Assembly (NCBI RefSeq): GCF_000159035.1
Contig: NZ_DS999574.1
Span: 960,923-1,024,922, forward strand
Length of the DNA stretch: 64,000 bases
Reading direction: 5' to 3'
Origin: Actinomyces urogenitalis DSM 15434
Lineage (GTDB): Bacteria; Actinomycetota; Actinomycetes; Actinomycetales; Actinomycetaceae
In this document: one piece after another, positions 12,479-21,516 of the stretch
Layout of the letters: each line of letters starts with the position of its first letter
Position numbering within the stretch: the first letter of the stretch is position 1
Position numbers and translations under genes: made by a program
The notes under the pieces: model-generated
What the model was told of the DNA's origin: nothing
What the model saw: only the letters and a program-made list of their open reading frames with translations
Database searches by the model: none

Positions 12479-13459
12479 TCAGCTTTCGTAGTGGACGAGT
12501 TTCTTCTGCGCGCCAAACTGGATGGCGGTGACCACGAGCGTCAGGGCCAGCAGCACCACGGAGGCGGCGCTGGACAGACCGAACTGGGACTTGGCGAAGC
12601 CCAGGTCGTAGATGTGGTAGACGATGGTGCGCGTGCCGTTGTCTGGGCCGGCGTTCTTGACCAGGACGAAGACGAGATCGAAGGTCTGCAGCGACGAGAT
12701 ACAGGCGACGATGCACTGGTAGAAGATGATGGGGGACAGCAGCGGCAGCGTGATCCGGAAGAAGCGGGCGATCGGGCCGGCGCCGTCGATCTTGGCGGCC
12801 TCCATGACCGACGGCGAGATGCCCTGCAGCCCGGCCATGAAGATGACGATGTTGAGGCCGACCGAGGACCAGATGGTCACGATGCACACGGAGATGAGCG
12901 CGAGCCAGGGGTGTCCGAGCCAGTCGATATTCTCCACACCGAAGACCGCCGAGATGACCCCGGAGATGACTCCGTCCTGGCGCAGCAGCTGCTGCCAGAT
13001 CAGGGCGATGGCGACGGCGCTGGTGACCACCGGGGCGAAGAGCATGACCAGGTAGACCGAGCGGAAGCGGACCTTGTTGAGCACTGTGGCGCCCACGATC
13101 GACAGAAAGAGGCCGATCGGGACCGTCACGAGCATGATGACGCCGGTGTTGAGCACGGCGCGTCCTAGGTCGGGGTCGGAGAGCTGGTCGCGGAAGTTGT
13201 CCAGCCCGACGAAGCTTGGCATCCCGAAGCCGTTCCACTGGGTGAAGGCCAGGACGAAGGAGGCTGCGAAGGGAATGAGGGTGAACAGGCAGATGCCGAG
13301 GACCTGAGGGGCGACGAAGAACATCCCCCACCGTCGGTCGTTGCGGCGCCAGCGAGCCTCGGTGCTCTGAGGGCCGCGGCGTTGAGTGCCTTCAGGTTCT
13401 GCGGAAGCGGGTTGCTCGCCGGGGCGGGTGGCAGTGTCAGGACACGAGCTCATGGTCAT
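12479..13459 (-). CDS. ABC sugar importer permease, MalF type
   Basis: A 326-residue permease with a charged, disordered first 40 residues, six membrane helices and the EAA loop SPSVMEAAKIDGAGPIARFFRITLPLLSPI. The early MFFVAPQVLGICLFTLIPF helix is typical of CUT1 MalF-like subunits. Its ATG overlaps the stop of the solute-binding protein in an ATGA arrangement, and it is followed at four bases by the MalG-type gene. It forms the translocation pore with that subunit. Confidence 0.92.
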   Translation of the reverse strand: MTMSSCPDTATRPGEQPASAEPEGTQRRGPQSTEARWRRNDRRWGMFFVAPQVLGICLFTLIPFAASFVLAFTQWNGFGMPSFVGLDNFRDQLSDPDLGRAVLNTGVIMLVTVPIGLFLSIVGATVLNKVRFRSVYLVMLFAPVVTSAVAIALIWQQLLRQDGVISGVISAVFGVENIDWLGHPWLALISVCIVTIWSSVGLNIVIFMAGLQGISPSVMEAAKIDGAGPIARFFRITLPLLSPIIFYQCIVACISSLQTFDLVFVLVKNAGPDNGTRTIVYHIYDLGFAKSQFGLSSAASVVLLALTLVVTAIQFGAQKKLVHYES

Positions 13460-14733
13460 GAGGCCTTCTCAGCCACCAGGGCGGCGATCGCGTCAAGGGT
13501 TTCCTGAGTGGTGGCCTTGCCCTGGTAGAGCGGCTGCATGTACTCCACGGCGATCTCGTTGGACAGGTCAGTGACGGCTGCCTCGACGGGGTAGTTGGAG
13601 AATCCGGCGTCACGCATGTCCAGCATGGTCTGGGCGTGGGCGGGGTAGCCGTCAGCCAGGACGATCTCGTCAGCGCCCGTGATCGAGGGTACGGCGTTGC
13701 CACCTTCGCTCAGGCGCAGCTCCTGGCCAGCGGCGCTGAGGTAGGTGTCGTAGAAGGCGAGGGCACCAGCCTTGTTCTTCGTCTTGGCGTTGATGGCGAG
13801 GTAGGAGGCAGCCACTCCTGTGGGCGCGGCAGCGCCGTCCGGGGTGGGCCAGCGAACGATGTCGTAGAGGTCCTTGTCCACGCCTGCGCCCTCGATCGTG
13901 CCGATGGTGTAGCGGCCTGCAGCGAGGAAGCCGAGCTGGTGGGTCACGAGCAGGCTGTCCTCGCCAGTGCCCTCGGGAAGCAGATCGGCCACGATGAGCT
14001 CGCCGCTGCGGAACCTCGTGGCGTACTCCTCCAGTGCTTTGACGCTGGCCGGATCCGTGTTGGCCACGTAGGTGTCTCCGTCGTAGACCTTGCCTCCGCC
14101 GCAGCTGATGATCGAGTCGTGGGTGCCCCAGTAGTTCCAGTAGCAGGCGCCGTTGAGGCCAGCTGCCTTGAGCTTGGCCGTCATGGCGAAGAAGGCCTCG
14201 GTGGTCCACTGGTCGGAGGCAGCGAGCGTGGCCGGGTCCTCGGTGATTCCGGCGGCCTTGAGCGCCTCCTTGTCGAACCACAGGCAGTCGGGGTTGCAGT
14301 CATTGGGCAGGGCGTAGAGAGCACCCTCGAAACGGGCGACGTCGAGCAGAGAGCTGTTGAAGCTGTCCAGGTCGAGGCTGGTCTCGCCCTCAATAGGAAG
14401 CAGGACGCCGTTACGGATGAAGGAGGCGATGCGGTCATCGCCCACGTAGAAGACATCCGGTGCCGTGCCTGAGGAGAGCTGGGTGAGCAGCTTGGAGTGG
14501 TAGTCGGAGTAGGACGCCGTGGGCTGGAAGACGAGCTCGACCTCAGGGTGGTCCTTCTTGAACTGCTCCTGGACGGCGTCGTAGCGCTTGAGCTCCTCGG
14601 GTGAGCCCCAGGTAGACCAGGTCACGGTGTTGGCGCCGGAGGACCCGGACGAGCCGGAGCATCCGGCCAGGACGGCGGCTGCCAGGCTGAGGCTGGAGAT
14701 CTGGGCGAAACGGCGACGGGACAGGGTGTTCAT
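13456..14733 (-). CDS. ABC sugar importer solute-binding lipoprotein
   Basis: A 425-residue extracellular carbohydrate-binding protein (family 1). The N-terminus has SRRRF followed by a hydrophobic stretch and the lipobox LAGC (Cys25), so it should be lipid-anchored outside the membrane; the double-arginine-like segment hints at possible Tat export. The body has typical family features: VTWSTWGSPEELKRYDAVQEQFKKDHPEVEL, APDVFYVGDD and YALPNDCNPDCLWFDKEALKAAG. Its ligand is unknown; the operon's GH63-like enzyme suggests an oligosaccharide or glycoside. It begins 16 bases after the EamA gene. Confidence 0.93.
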   Translation of the reverse strand: MNTLSRRRFAQISSLSLAAAVLAGCSGSSGSSGANTVTWSTWGSPEELKRYDAVQEQFKKDHPEVELVFQPTASYSDYHSKLLTQLSSGTAPDVFYVGDDRIASFIRNGVLLPIEGETSLDLDSFNSSLLDVARFEGALYALPNDCNPDCLWFDKEALKAAGITEDPATLAASDQWTTEAFFAMTAKLKAAGLNGACYWNYWGTHDSIISCGGGKVYDGDTYVANTDPASVKALEEYATRFRSGELIVADLLPEGTGEDSLLVTHQLGFLAAGRYTIGTIEGAGVDKDLYDIVRWPTPDGAAAPTGVAASYLAINAKTKNKAGALAFYDTYLSAAGQELRLSEGGNAVPSITGADEIVLADGYPAHAQTMLDMRDAGFSNYPVEAAVTDLSNEIAVEYMQPLYQGKATTQETLDAIAALVAEKAS

Positions 14734-14749
14734 GGTGTTTTCTCCTTCA

Positions 14750-15658
14750 CTAGTCGACGGTGACGTTGTGAGATGTGACTGCGGCCTGGGTGGTCGTAGC
14801 CACGGGGGTCTGTGGGGTGCTGCGGGCGCCGAGGACCGTGGCGGCGAGGATGACGCCGCCTCCGATCAGCAGCCGCGCGCTCAGGTGCTCCCCGCCGAGC
14901 GCGATCGCGAAGAGGGAGGCGAAGACGGGCTCAAAGGTCATCATGAGCGCGGTCCGAGTGGCGCTGAGGTGCCGCTGGGCCCAGGTCTGCAGGAGCATGG
15001 TGGCGATACCGGCGACCAGCACGGTGTAGGCGATGGCACGCCATGCCACGGGGTCGGCACTCAAGTGAACGCCGCCGGGGATGGCTGCGACCAGGCAGGT
15101 CAGGGCGACGCCGACGAGCTGGACCGCGGTGAGGGCCAGCGCGTCCCACTGGGGTGCGAAGCGCTCCAGGACCACGATGTGCAGGGCGTAGAAGAAGGCT
15201 CCGAGCAGTGTGAGCCACTCGCCCCAGCCCATGGCGGCTGGACCGGTCAGCGTCAGTACACCCAGGCCGAGGCAGGCCAAGGCGACCGCAACCCATGCCT
15301 GGGCAGACAGGCGCACCTTGAGGAAGAGCCACAGGATGATGGGCGTGAGGACCACGTAGGTGCCGGTGATGAAGCCCGAGACCGAGGCGGAGGTGTGCTT
15401 GAGCCCATAGGTCTGGGCGATCTGTGCCAGCCCGTACAGGACGCCGAGCCCTAGTCCCGCGCGCCAGCCCCCGGCGGGCAGGCGGCGCAGACGCGGCCAC
15501 AGGACGAGGGCGATGAGCGCTGCGGCGATGGTGAAGCGGATCGCGAGGAAGTCGATGGGCTCCATACGGTCGACGGCGTCCTTGATGATGAAGAACGTCG
15601 AGCCCCAGATCACGGTGATCGTGAGCACAGCGAGCGTCGCCAGACCTGAGCGTCGCAT
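14750..15658 (-). CDS. EamA/DMT-family transporter
   Basis: A 302-residue membrane protein with ten predicted helices and the two EamA repeats. The family's opening VIWGSTFFIIKDAV motif and the internal TSASVSGFITGTYVVLTPI and ALMMTFEPVFASLFAIALGGE segments, which mark the ends of each repeat, are all present. It is the first gene of the ABC-importer operon, right behind a strong promoter and operator. Members of this family often export metabolites, so here it may be an exporter of a by-product of the imported sugar; that is inference. AAGGAGG lies 6 bases before the ATG. Confidence 0.85.
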   Translation of the reverse strand: MRRSGLATLAVLTITVIWGSTFFIIKDAVDRMEPIDFLAIRFTIAAALIALVLWPRLRRLPAGGWRAGLGLGVLYGLAQIAQTYGLKHTSASVSGFITGTYVVLTPIILWLFLKVRLSAQAWVAVALACLGLGVLTLTGPAAMGWGEWLTLLGAFFYALHIVVLERFAPQWDALALTAVQLVGVALTCLVAAIPGGVHLSADPVAWRAIAYTVLVAGIATMLLQTWAQRHLSATRTALMMTFEPVFASLFAIALGGEHLSARLLIGGGVILAATVLGARSTPQTPVATTTQAAVTSHNVTVD

Positions 15659-15674
15659 CCTCGCCTCCTTGCGA

Positions 15675-15721
15675 TGTAAGCGGTTGCATTGAAGGATAGA
15701 GGCGCGTTTTCAGGTTGTCAA
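15675..15721 (-). promoter_or_regulatory. promoter and LacI-type operator of the EamA/ABC/GH63 operon
   Basis: Read on the minus strand, TTGACA (15716-15721) and TATCCT (15693-15698) are separated by exactly 17 bases, the best sigma-70-like promoter in the window. The palindrome TGCAACCGCTTACA (15675-15688) fits TGNAANCGNTTNCA completely and lies just after the -10, where a bound repressor would block initiation. The probable ligand-responsive repressor is the LacI-family protein starting at 15915. Confidence 0.85.
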
Positions 15722-15914
15722 TCACGGGAGCTGAGGCAGCCTCGTCTGCCCGGTCGTCAGGCGATCACGTGAGAGAGGCTGTGAGACAGGCGCTTGCGCG
15801 CGCAGACACCGAGCGAGGAGTATGACGGGGACGGGGCGAGCCGGTCGCTCCCGACTCGGGGTGCCCGCGGCCGCATCCCCACGAGCACGAGGCGTCACAC
15901 GACCAGGAGGAGCC

Positions 15915-16994
15915 ATGGGCAGCGCACCCCAGCGCGCCGTCACCCAGGAGCAGGTGGCTCGCGAGGCAGGGGTCTCCCGTGGACTGGTCTCCATGGCGCT
16001 GGCAGGCTCTCCCCGCGTCGCCCAGGCCACCCGAGACCACATCCTCGGCACCGCGGCCCGACTGGGCTACCGCGTCAACCGCTCCGCCGCAGCCCTGGCC
16101 TCCGGGCGCTCGGGGCTGATCGGCCTGGTCCTGCCAGACCTGCGTAACCCCTTCTTCGACTTCATCGCCCACGCCCTCCAGGTCGCGGCCCGGGAGCAGG
16201 GCCTGACCCTCGTCATCACCCTGGCCACCCAGGTCGGTGACGGTGAGGGCGCCGTGGACACCATGCTCGCCATGCAGCTCGAGGGGCTGGTGCTCGTCTC
16301 CCCGGCCATGCCCGACCCAGTGATCCGGGCCCTGGGCAGGGAGACGGCCGTGTGCCTCATCGGGCGCACCAGCGCCGGGGGCCGGGTGGACACGGTCCGC
16401 CTGGACGAGGAGGCTGCCGCGCTCGTCGTCGTCGACCACCTGCTGGGGGCCGGCACGCAGGACCTGGTCTACCTCACCCCGCCCGAGCACGAGGACCCCA
16501 ACGCGACCGAGCGCGGCGGAGCCCTGGCGCAGGCCTGCCGTGAGGCGGGGGTCAGGCTGCACACGCTCCTCGCGCCGCGCGACGGGGGCGGAGGAGTCGG
16601 TCAGGCCCTGGCGCGCTGCGCCCAGGACGGGCGCCGGATCGGCGTGGTGGCACACAACGACGTCGTCGCCCTGGACGCGCTCGCGGCCCTGCGGGCCGTT
16701 GGAGGGTGGACGCCGCTGGTGTCCTACGACGACACCTACCTGGCTCGACGAGAGGAGTTCTCTCTCACCAGCGTCGAGCAGCCCGCTGACGCGATGGCCC
16801 GTGACGCGATCCGCCTGGTGTGCGAGCGGTCGGGCCGCCTCACCCTGCAGGGCCGGCAGGAGACGGGCGACGGCGTACCCGCTGGCCCGGAGGCGGCGTC
16901 GGGTCCTGGGCGCAGCCTCACCCTGGAGCCGGTGCTGGCGGTGCGGCGCTCCTCGACCCGGCCTGCCGGAGACCTCGCGCCCACCCTGCGCTGA
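15915..16994 (+). CDS. LacI-family regulator of the EamA/ABC/GH63 operon
   Basis: A 359-residue repressor. The helix-turn-helix is VTQEQVAREAGVSRGLVSMALAGSPRV, followed by the hinge (YRVNRSAAALASGRSGLIGLVLPDLRNPFFDFIAHALQ) and a sugar-binding core ending in TPLVSYDDTYLARREEFSLTSVEQP. The C-terminal 50 residues are low-complexity. ATG at 15915 is chosen because AGGAGG lies directly upstream and the HTH then starts about 10 residues in; an upstream in-frame start would add 31 residues of basic, unconserved sequence. It is divergent from the EamA operon, whose operator lies between them. Confidence 0.88.
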   Translation: MGSAPQRAVTQEQVAREAGVSRGLVSMALAGSPRVAQATRDHILGTAARLGYRVNRSAAALASGRSGLIGLVLPDLRNPFFDFIAHALQVAAREQGLTLVITLATQVGDGEGAVDTMLAMQLEGLVLVSPAMPDPVIRALGRETAVCLIGRTSAGGRVDTVRLDEEAAALVVVDHLLGAGTQDLVYLTPPEHEDPNATERGGALAQACREAGVRLHTLLAPRDGGGGVGQALARCAQDGRRIGVVAHNDVVALDALAALRAVGGWTPLVSYDDTYLARREEFSLTSVEQPADAMARDAIRLVCERSGRLTLQGRQETGDGVPAGPEAASGPGRSLTLEPVLAVRRSSTRPAGDLAPTLR

Positions 16995-17146
16995 GACCAG
17001 GGCGTCTGGGGCTGGAGGTGCTCGGAGCGACGCCGCCAGGCTGGCCGCGCGGCGTGCCACGCACGTGGCGGCAGGCGCTGCACACAGTCAAGGTCCTGGG
17101 CGCTCAGGATCGACGAGGTGGGTAAGAGCGTCCAGGAAGGTCTGGG

Positions 17147-17191
17147 ACGACGGCGGTCGGCAGGGCCGGAGGCCTGTCTGGCCGCCGTCGT
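17147..17191 (-). terminator. hairpin after the TIM-barrel isomerase gene
   Basis: Arms ACGACGGCGG (17147-17156) and CCGCCGTCGT (17182-17191) pair, with further partial pairing inside. It lies just beyond the stop of the gene ending at 17199. Confidence 0.6.
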
Positions 17192-17198
17192 GGGCTGC

Positions 17199-18197
17199 TC
17201 ACAGGGCCTTGGCGGCTGCCAGCAGGTTCGAGGCAGAAATCTGCAGGCCCTCGACGTTGCCGTACTCGGCGTCCTCGTGCTCGATGTTGACATTCATGTT
17301 CGGGTCAGCCTGCTCGATCGCGCGCAAGAACTCGGCCCAGTAGTCGGTGTCGTGCCCCAGACCGAAGGCAACGAAGCGCCAGGCCGGGTCCTTGGGCCAG
17401 GAACTGCACCAGTAGCCGTAGGCCACCGGGACCTTGCCCTCGGCCTCGGCCGGGACGTGGCCGAAGTCAGTGTCGAGCACCCCGCGGTAAGCGGCGCCGG
17501 GGAAGATCTTGGTGTCCTTGGCGTGGACGTGGCCGATGAACTTGCCCAGGCGCTTGGTCGCGGCGATCGGGTCCATCTGCTGCCAGAACAGGTGTGAGGG
17601 GTCCATGTTGACGCGCAGGTTGGTCGCCCCGGTCTCCTCGACAAGGCGCTCGAAGGAGGGGACGTTGAACACGAGGTTGCGCGGGTGCAGCTCGAGGCAG
17701 ACCTTGACGTCGTTGTCGCGGGCCAGGGCGTCGATCTCCTTGAAGAAGGGGACGACGACGCTCCACTGGTAGTCCAGGATCTCCATGTCGATCCCGTTCC
17801 AGGGATTGACGACCCAGGTGGGGTACCTTGCACCGGGGTCGGTGCCCGGGGTGCCGGACATCGTGACGATTTCTTTCACACCCAGGGCGCCAGCCAGGCG
17901 GATGGCATTGCGCAGGTCCTCGGCGTGCTTGAGACCCTCGTTCGGCAATGGCGAGGTCGGGTTACCGGAGGTGTTGAGGCCGGACAGGACCATGCCCTTG
18001 TCCTCGAAGATCCCCAGGTAGTCCTCGCGGGCAGTTTTGGACGCCAGCAGGGAATCGACGGGGCAGTGAGGGGAGGGGATGAAGCCGCCGACGTTGACTT
18101 CTGCGCCGGTCAGGCCAGCAGCCTTGAGGACGTCGAGAGTCTCGGGCAGGCTGTGGTCGCCCAGGCAAGCGGTGTAGGCGCCGTAGGTCAGTGCCAT
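17199..18197 (-). CDS. sugar phosphate isomerase/epimerase-like TIM barrel
   Basis: A 332-residue xylose-isomerase-like (AP endonuclease 2) TIM barrel. Metal-site segments characteristic of the family are visible: KVCLELHPRNLVF, TNLRVNMDPSHLFWQQMDP, FIGHVHAKDTKIFP and VNIEHEDAEY. It follows the Gfo/Idh oxidoreductase gene by 38 bases in the same operon, a pairing common in pathways where a polyol or sugar acid is oxidised and then isomerised. The exact substrate is not known. AGGAGAAG lies about 6 bases before the ATG. Confidence 0.82.
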   Translation of the reverse strand: MALTYGAYTACLGDHSLPETLDVLKAAGLTGAEVNVGGFIPSPHCPVDSLLASKTAREDYLGIFEDKGMVLSGLNTSGNPTSPLPNEGLKHAEDLRNAIRLAGALGVKEIVTMSGTPGTDPGARYPTWVVNPWNGIDMEILDYQWSVVVPFFKEIDALARDNDVKVCLELHPRNLVFNVPSFERLVEETGATNLRVNMDPSHLFWQQMDPIAATKRLGKFIGHVHAKDTKIFPGAAYRGVLDTDFGHVPAEAEGKVPVAYGYWCSSWPKDPAWRFVAFGLGHDTDYWAEFLRAIEQADPNMNVNIEHEDAEYGNVEGLQISASNLLAAAKAL

Positions 18198-18235
18198 GGT
18201 GGTCTTCTCCTAGAAACAGTCGTGGTGGGTGGTGA

Positions 18236-19438
18236 TTACTTGTTGAAGCGGGAGACGTCGACGGCGGCGCCTCCATTGGCGGCGGACTCGGCCACGGCGT
18301 TGGCGATGAGCATCTCGCGATAGCCGTCGGCGAAGGTGGCGCAGCGCGGCAGGGAGTCGGCCTCGCTCACGCCCGCGACCTGCTGGAGGAAGGCGTAGGC
18401 CTGGTAGGTGAACTGCTCGATCTGGGTGCAGCCCACGCCGCCGAAGGCCATGGAGGAGCCACGCTCGAAGTAGGGGAAGGTGGGGTTGACCAGCACCCGG
18501 CGCGGGCCGGACAGGCCGGCCGGGGCGCAGGCGTCGTCGACCATGATCTCGCCGGTGCGGGACAGGTCCCAGGAGGCGCGGCCTCGCGAGCCGTGGACGT
18601 CGATCATCATGGCGTTGGGCATGCCCCAGGCGATGCGTGAGGCGGAGAAGGTGCCCACGGCGCCGTTGTCGAAGACGCCGGTGAAGGAGGCGACGTCGTC
18701 GTTGGTCACGGGGGCCGTCTCGGCGTCGGAGGTGTCCAGGGCGGTGCCGCGGGTCACGTGGCCCTTGGCGACCGGACGCTCCTTGATCGCGGTGACCATG
18801 GCGCCCCCGGAGACGGACACGAGGCGGCCACAGATGGTCTCAGCGGTGTCGATGAGGTGGGAGCCGACGTCGCCCAGGGCGCCCGAGCCCATGGGACCGG
18901 CGTAGCGCCAGGCCATCGGGGTGGAGGGGTCGCAGCCGTAGTCGCACCAGTAGCGGGCGTTGATGTGGTTGACCTCGCCCAGGTGGCCGGTGTCGACCAG
19001 CTTCTTGATCTCGGCCACGGCCGCGTTGCGGCGGTAGGTGAAGCCGGTGGAGGTGACGACCTCGGGGTGGGCGGCCTCGGCCTCAGCCATGGCCTTGGCG
19101 TTCTCGAGGGTGTCAGCCAAGGGCTTCTCACACAGGACGTGCTTGCCAGCGCGGATCATGGCTTCTGCGATCTCGCGGTGCAGGGCGTTGCCGACGACGA
19201 TGGAGACCATGTCGATACTGGGGTCGTCAGCGATGTCGCGCCAGTCGGTGACGGCCTTCTCATAGCCGTAGCGCTCGGCGGCGTCGACGGCGAAGGGTTC
19301 GTAGGCGTCGGCGATGGCGGCGAGTCGGACCTTGGGTAGGCCCAGGTCGAAGACGGTGCCGACCTGCCTCCAGGCGTTGGCGTGGGTGGTACCGGCCATG
19401 CCGGCTCCGATGACGGCGACGGAGAGCGTTGTGTCCAT
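18236..19438 (-). CDS. Gfo/Idh/MocA-family oxidoreductase
   Basis: A 400-residue NAD(P)-dependent sugar or polyol dehydrogenase. The N-terminal Rossmann domain has VAVIGAGMAGTTHANAW, and the family motif CEKPLA (about residue 128) is present. The C-terminal substrate domain has ALGDVGSHLIDTAETICG, the conserved Asp/His active-site region. It is the first gene of a two-gene operon with the TIM-barrel isomerase. Its promoter contains an 18-bp palindrome resembling the one in front of iolG, suggesting an inositol- or sugar-related role. AGAGGA lies 7 bases before the ATG. Confidence 0.85.
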   Translation of the reverse strand: MDTTLSVAVIGAGMAGTTHANAWRQVGTVFDLGLPKVRLAAIADAYEPFAVDAAERYGYEKAVTDWRDIADDPSIDMVSIVVGNALHREIAEAMIRAGKHVLCEKPLADTLENAKAMAEAEAAHPEVVTSTGFTYRRNAAVAEIKKLVDTGHLGEVNHINARYWCDYGCDPSTPMAWRYAGPMGSGALGDVGSHLIDTAETICGRLVSVSGGAMVTAIKERPVAKGHVTRGTALDTSDAETAPVTNDDVASFTGVFDNGAVGTFSASRIAWGMPNAMMIDVHGSRGRASWDLSRTGEIMVDDACAPAGLSGPRRVLVNPTFPYFERGSSMAFGGVGCTQIEQFTYQAYAFLQQVAGVSEADSLPRCATFADGYREMLIANAVAESAANGGAAVDVSRFNK

Positions 19439-19483
19439 GGTGTGTCCTCTTTGACGTGGTAGTGATGCAGGTTTCCACCCCGG

Positions 19484-19541
19484 CGTTAACGCGCGTTAAC
19501 GTATGTGGCGAGTATAGACGCTCAGTGTTGACGCGTGTCAA
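19484..19541 (-). promoter_or_regulatory. promoter with 18-bp palindromic operator
   Basis: CGTTAACGCGCGTTAACG (19484-19501) is a perfect palindrome. On the minus strand TTGACA (19536-19541) and TATACT (19511-19516) form a promoter with a long 19-base spacer, and the palindrome starts 9 bases past the -10, over the transcript start. A second near-palindrome, TTGACGCGTGTCAA (19528-19541), overlaps the -35. The LacI gene starting at 19821 is the nearest candidate regulator. Confidence 0.75.
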
Positions 19542-19579
19542 GTCCATGTCGATGACAGCTTGAACGTGACGGTGAGCCT

Positions 19580-19756
19580 GACGGCGTACTTCTGGGGCGC
19601 CCGAGCGGAGGGGTGGGACTTTGCGGCGTACTTCCACGGTGGGGGCGTGCCTGCGCGGTCAGGGCGTTCTTGTGCTGTGAGGGCGCTCGCTACGACGTCG
19701 GAGCGGCACGTCTCATTTGCGGGCGTACGCCCTCATCTCACAAGCACGCCGTCATG
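19580..19756. repeat. intergenic GCGT(G/A)CC-type inverted repeat element, copy 1
   Basis: A non-coding stretch in which GGCGTACTT, GGGCGTGCCT and GGGCG units recur on the left, a CTACGACGTCG core lies near 19690, and reverse-complement units (GGCACG, GTACGCC, GCACGCCG) follow on the right. Similar layouts occur at 42.0-42.2 and 51.86-52.03 kb. The rest of the 382-base gap holds the promoter/operator at 19484-19541. Confidence 0.55.
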
Positions 19757-19820
19757 AGGGGCGGAGAAACGTGGGATAATGGCGAAAACCATGGTAGCGA
19801 TGCACAGGGAGGTGCGGGCT

Positions 19821-20867
19821 GTGTCCCGACCGAGACGATCGGTCACGATTGCCACCGTGGCTCAACGTGCAGGCCGCTCAATCTCGACGGTGTCTGCGGC
19901 ATTGAATAATGCCTCTGGTGTCGCCGACTCGACACGCGAGGAGATCCTCAAGGTCGCCGAGGAACTCGGCTATGAGGTTGATCCTCGTGCCAGACTGATG
20001 CGAGCCGCTCACACCGGGATTATCGGGGTCTCATATTTCCCTGGACAGGCTTTTCAAGCTGAGCTCGTCGATGGCCTCTATCAGGCGGCAGAACGTCATG
20101 GACACGGTCTGGGACTTGCAGCTTCGACGCCCCGTCACAGTGAGGTTGAAGGTATCCGCGCCCTGGTGCGCGATCGTTGTGAGGCGATCATCGTCGTCGA
20201 TTCGCGTGTGCCCTATGAGGATTTGCGTAGCGCCGCTGGTGATGTGCCGCTCTTAGTGTTGTGTCGTCAGGGCCTGACCGACGACGTCGACGCGGTACGT
20301 TCGGCTGACGAGGCGGCGGTGGCTGAGCTCGTTGAACACGTGCTGAGCTCGGGTCGTACGGATCTGGTTTATGTTGACGGCGGTGCAGCCTCTTCGGCTG
20401 AGCTGCGGGCAGATGGATACCGTCGGGCGATGCAGGTTCACGGGCTTGCGGAGAGGATTGTGCCCGGAGGCGACGGGGAAGAAGACGGAATCCGTGCGGT
20501 TGCCGAGCTGGCTGAGCGCGATGAACTTCCACAGGCGCTGGTGCTGTACAACGACCATGCTGCGTTAGGGGCGTTGCTGGAGCTGCGCCGTCGTGGAATC
20601 ACGGTGCCGCAGCAGGTTGCGGTGGCCGGCTTTGACGACGTCGCGCTCACGGCACTCAGCGCGGTCGACCTCACCACCGTGCACCAGGACGTCGACGCCA
20701 TCGCGGACGTCGCGGTGCGCCACCTGGTGGAGCGCCTGGGCTGTGAGGACCCGGGCCGCGACCTGCCGGTGCCCGACGGCGTGCAGCGCCACGACCAGCC
20801 TGGGGGCGGGGCCCTCTTCACCGTCCCGGCCAGCCTGGTGGTCAGGGGCTCGACCGCCGTGCGGTGA
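19821..20867 (+). CDS. LacI-family regulator
   Basis: A 348-residue repressor with the helix-turn-helix VTIATVAQRAGRSISTVSAALNNASGV and hinge helix region YEVDPRARLMRAAHTGIIGVSY, then a ligand domain ending in VAVAGFDDVALTALSAVDLTTVHQD. GTG at 19821 is chosen: GGGAGG lies 8 bases upstream and the HTH then starts near residue 6. In-frame ATG codons upstream (19779, 19791, 19800) lack ribosome sites. A GATAAT just upstream could be its -10. It is divergent from the Gfo/TIM operon and is the best candidate to bind the palindrome at 19484. Confidence 0.85.
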   Translation: MSRPRRSVTIATVAQRAGRSISTVSAALNNASGVADSTREEILKVAEELGYEVDPRARLMRAAHTGIIGVSYFPGQAFQAELVDGLYQAAERHGHGLGLAASTPRHSEVEGIRALVRDRCEAIIVVDSRVPYEDLRSAAGDVPLLVLCRQGLTDDVDAVRSADEAAVAELVEHVLSSGRTDLVYVDGGAASSAELRADGYRRAMQVHGLAERIVPGGDGEEDGIRAVAELAERDELPQALVLYNDHAALGALLELRRRGITVPQQVAVAGFDDVALTALSAVDLTTVHQDVDAIADVAVRHLVERLGCEDPGRDLPVPDGVQRHDQPGGGALFTVPASLVVRGSTAVR

Positions 20868-20918
20868 GCCTGCCGGGTCCTGTGCCGCAGCAGACGGGTC
20901 CCGGACTCTCCCGGGTCC

Positions 20919-21344
20919 CTAAGCCTGCGCTGTGTGGTGCGTCGGGTCCTTGAGGGAGCGTGTCAGCAGGAGCAGGCGGATGTAGAGGTAGACGCACAGC
21001 GCGGCGCACAGCAGCGCTGGGTGCGTCAGCTCAAAGGTGTAGGAGCTCAGGACGTCGGTCATGTGCAACGTGGTACTGAACGTGTAGGCCACACCGCATG
21101 CGAAGGCCAGTGCCAGCTGGGGAGGGAGGAGCCCGATGAGGAGGATCCTCTGCGCGCGGGCACGCGACGTCACGACTCTCGCGCTCGCGTCTGCGACGCA
21201 CGCCAGGGCAAGGCCGGTTCCAAGCGCCCAGGTTGCGGCGGAAAACGGGTTGACGCCGCTGGTCGCGCGGTAGGTCACGCCGAGGAGGAGCGCCAGGCTA
21301 AGAACAAGAGCGGCTAAGGGGGGCGCTGTGCGTGAGATCTGCAT
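20919..21344 (-). CDS. small membrane protein, unrecognised
   Basis: A 141-residue protein with four predicted membrane helices (about residues 8-26, 35-52, 66-86, 105-127) and short loops; the C-terminus (SLKDPTHHTAQA) is hydrophilic. I do not recognise a family. It ends convergently to the LacI gene. Its composition is like that of its neighbours, so it is probably a real gene, but the function is unknown. Confidence 0.55.
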   Translation of the reverse strand: MQISRTAPPLAALVLSLALLLGVTYRATSGVNPFSAATWALGTGLALACVADASARVVTSRARAQRILLIGLLPPQLALAFACGVAYTFSTTLHMTDVLSSYTFELTHPALLCAALCVYLYIRLLLLTRSLKDPTHHTAQA

Positions 21345-21516
21345 TGCGGGTCTCCGTTTCTAGTGAATGTTGGGGCTGCAGGTCCACTTCGTGCAGCATT
21401 TTCCAGCCCTGCCTGCAAGCGTCGTAACGAAACATGCGATCTTCGGAACTGCTCCGGGGAGAAACGAGCAGGCGTTTTCCAGCCATCCGGGTGCGATTGA
21501 TTTGAGGCAGTTCAGG

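Noticed and set aside
17199-18197. Calling the first TIM-barrel gene iolE or iolI
   Set aside because: It lacks the IolE fingerprint found at 44221 and is in an operon outside the GntR-site set, so only the general isomerase/epimerase label is supported.
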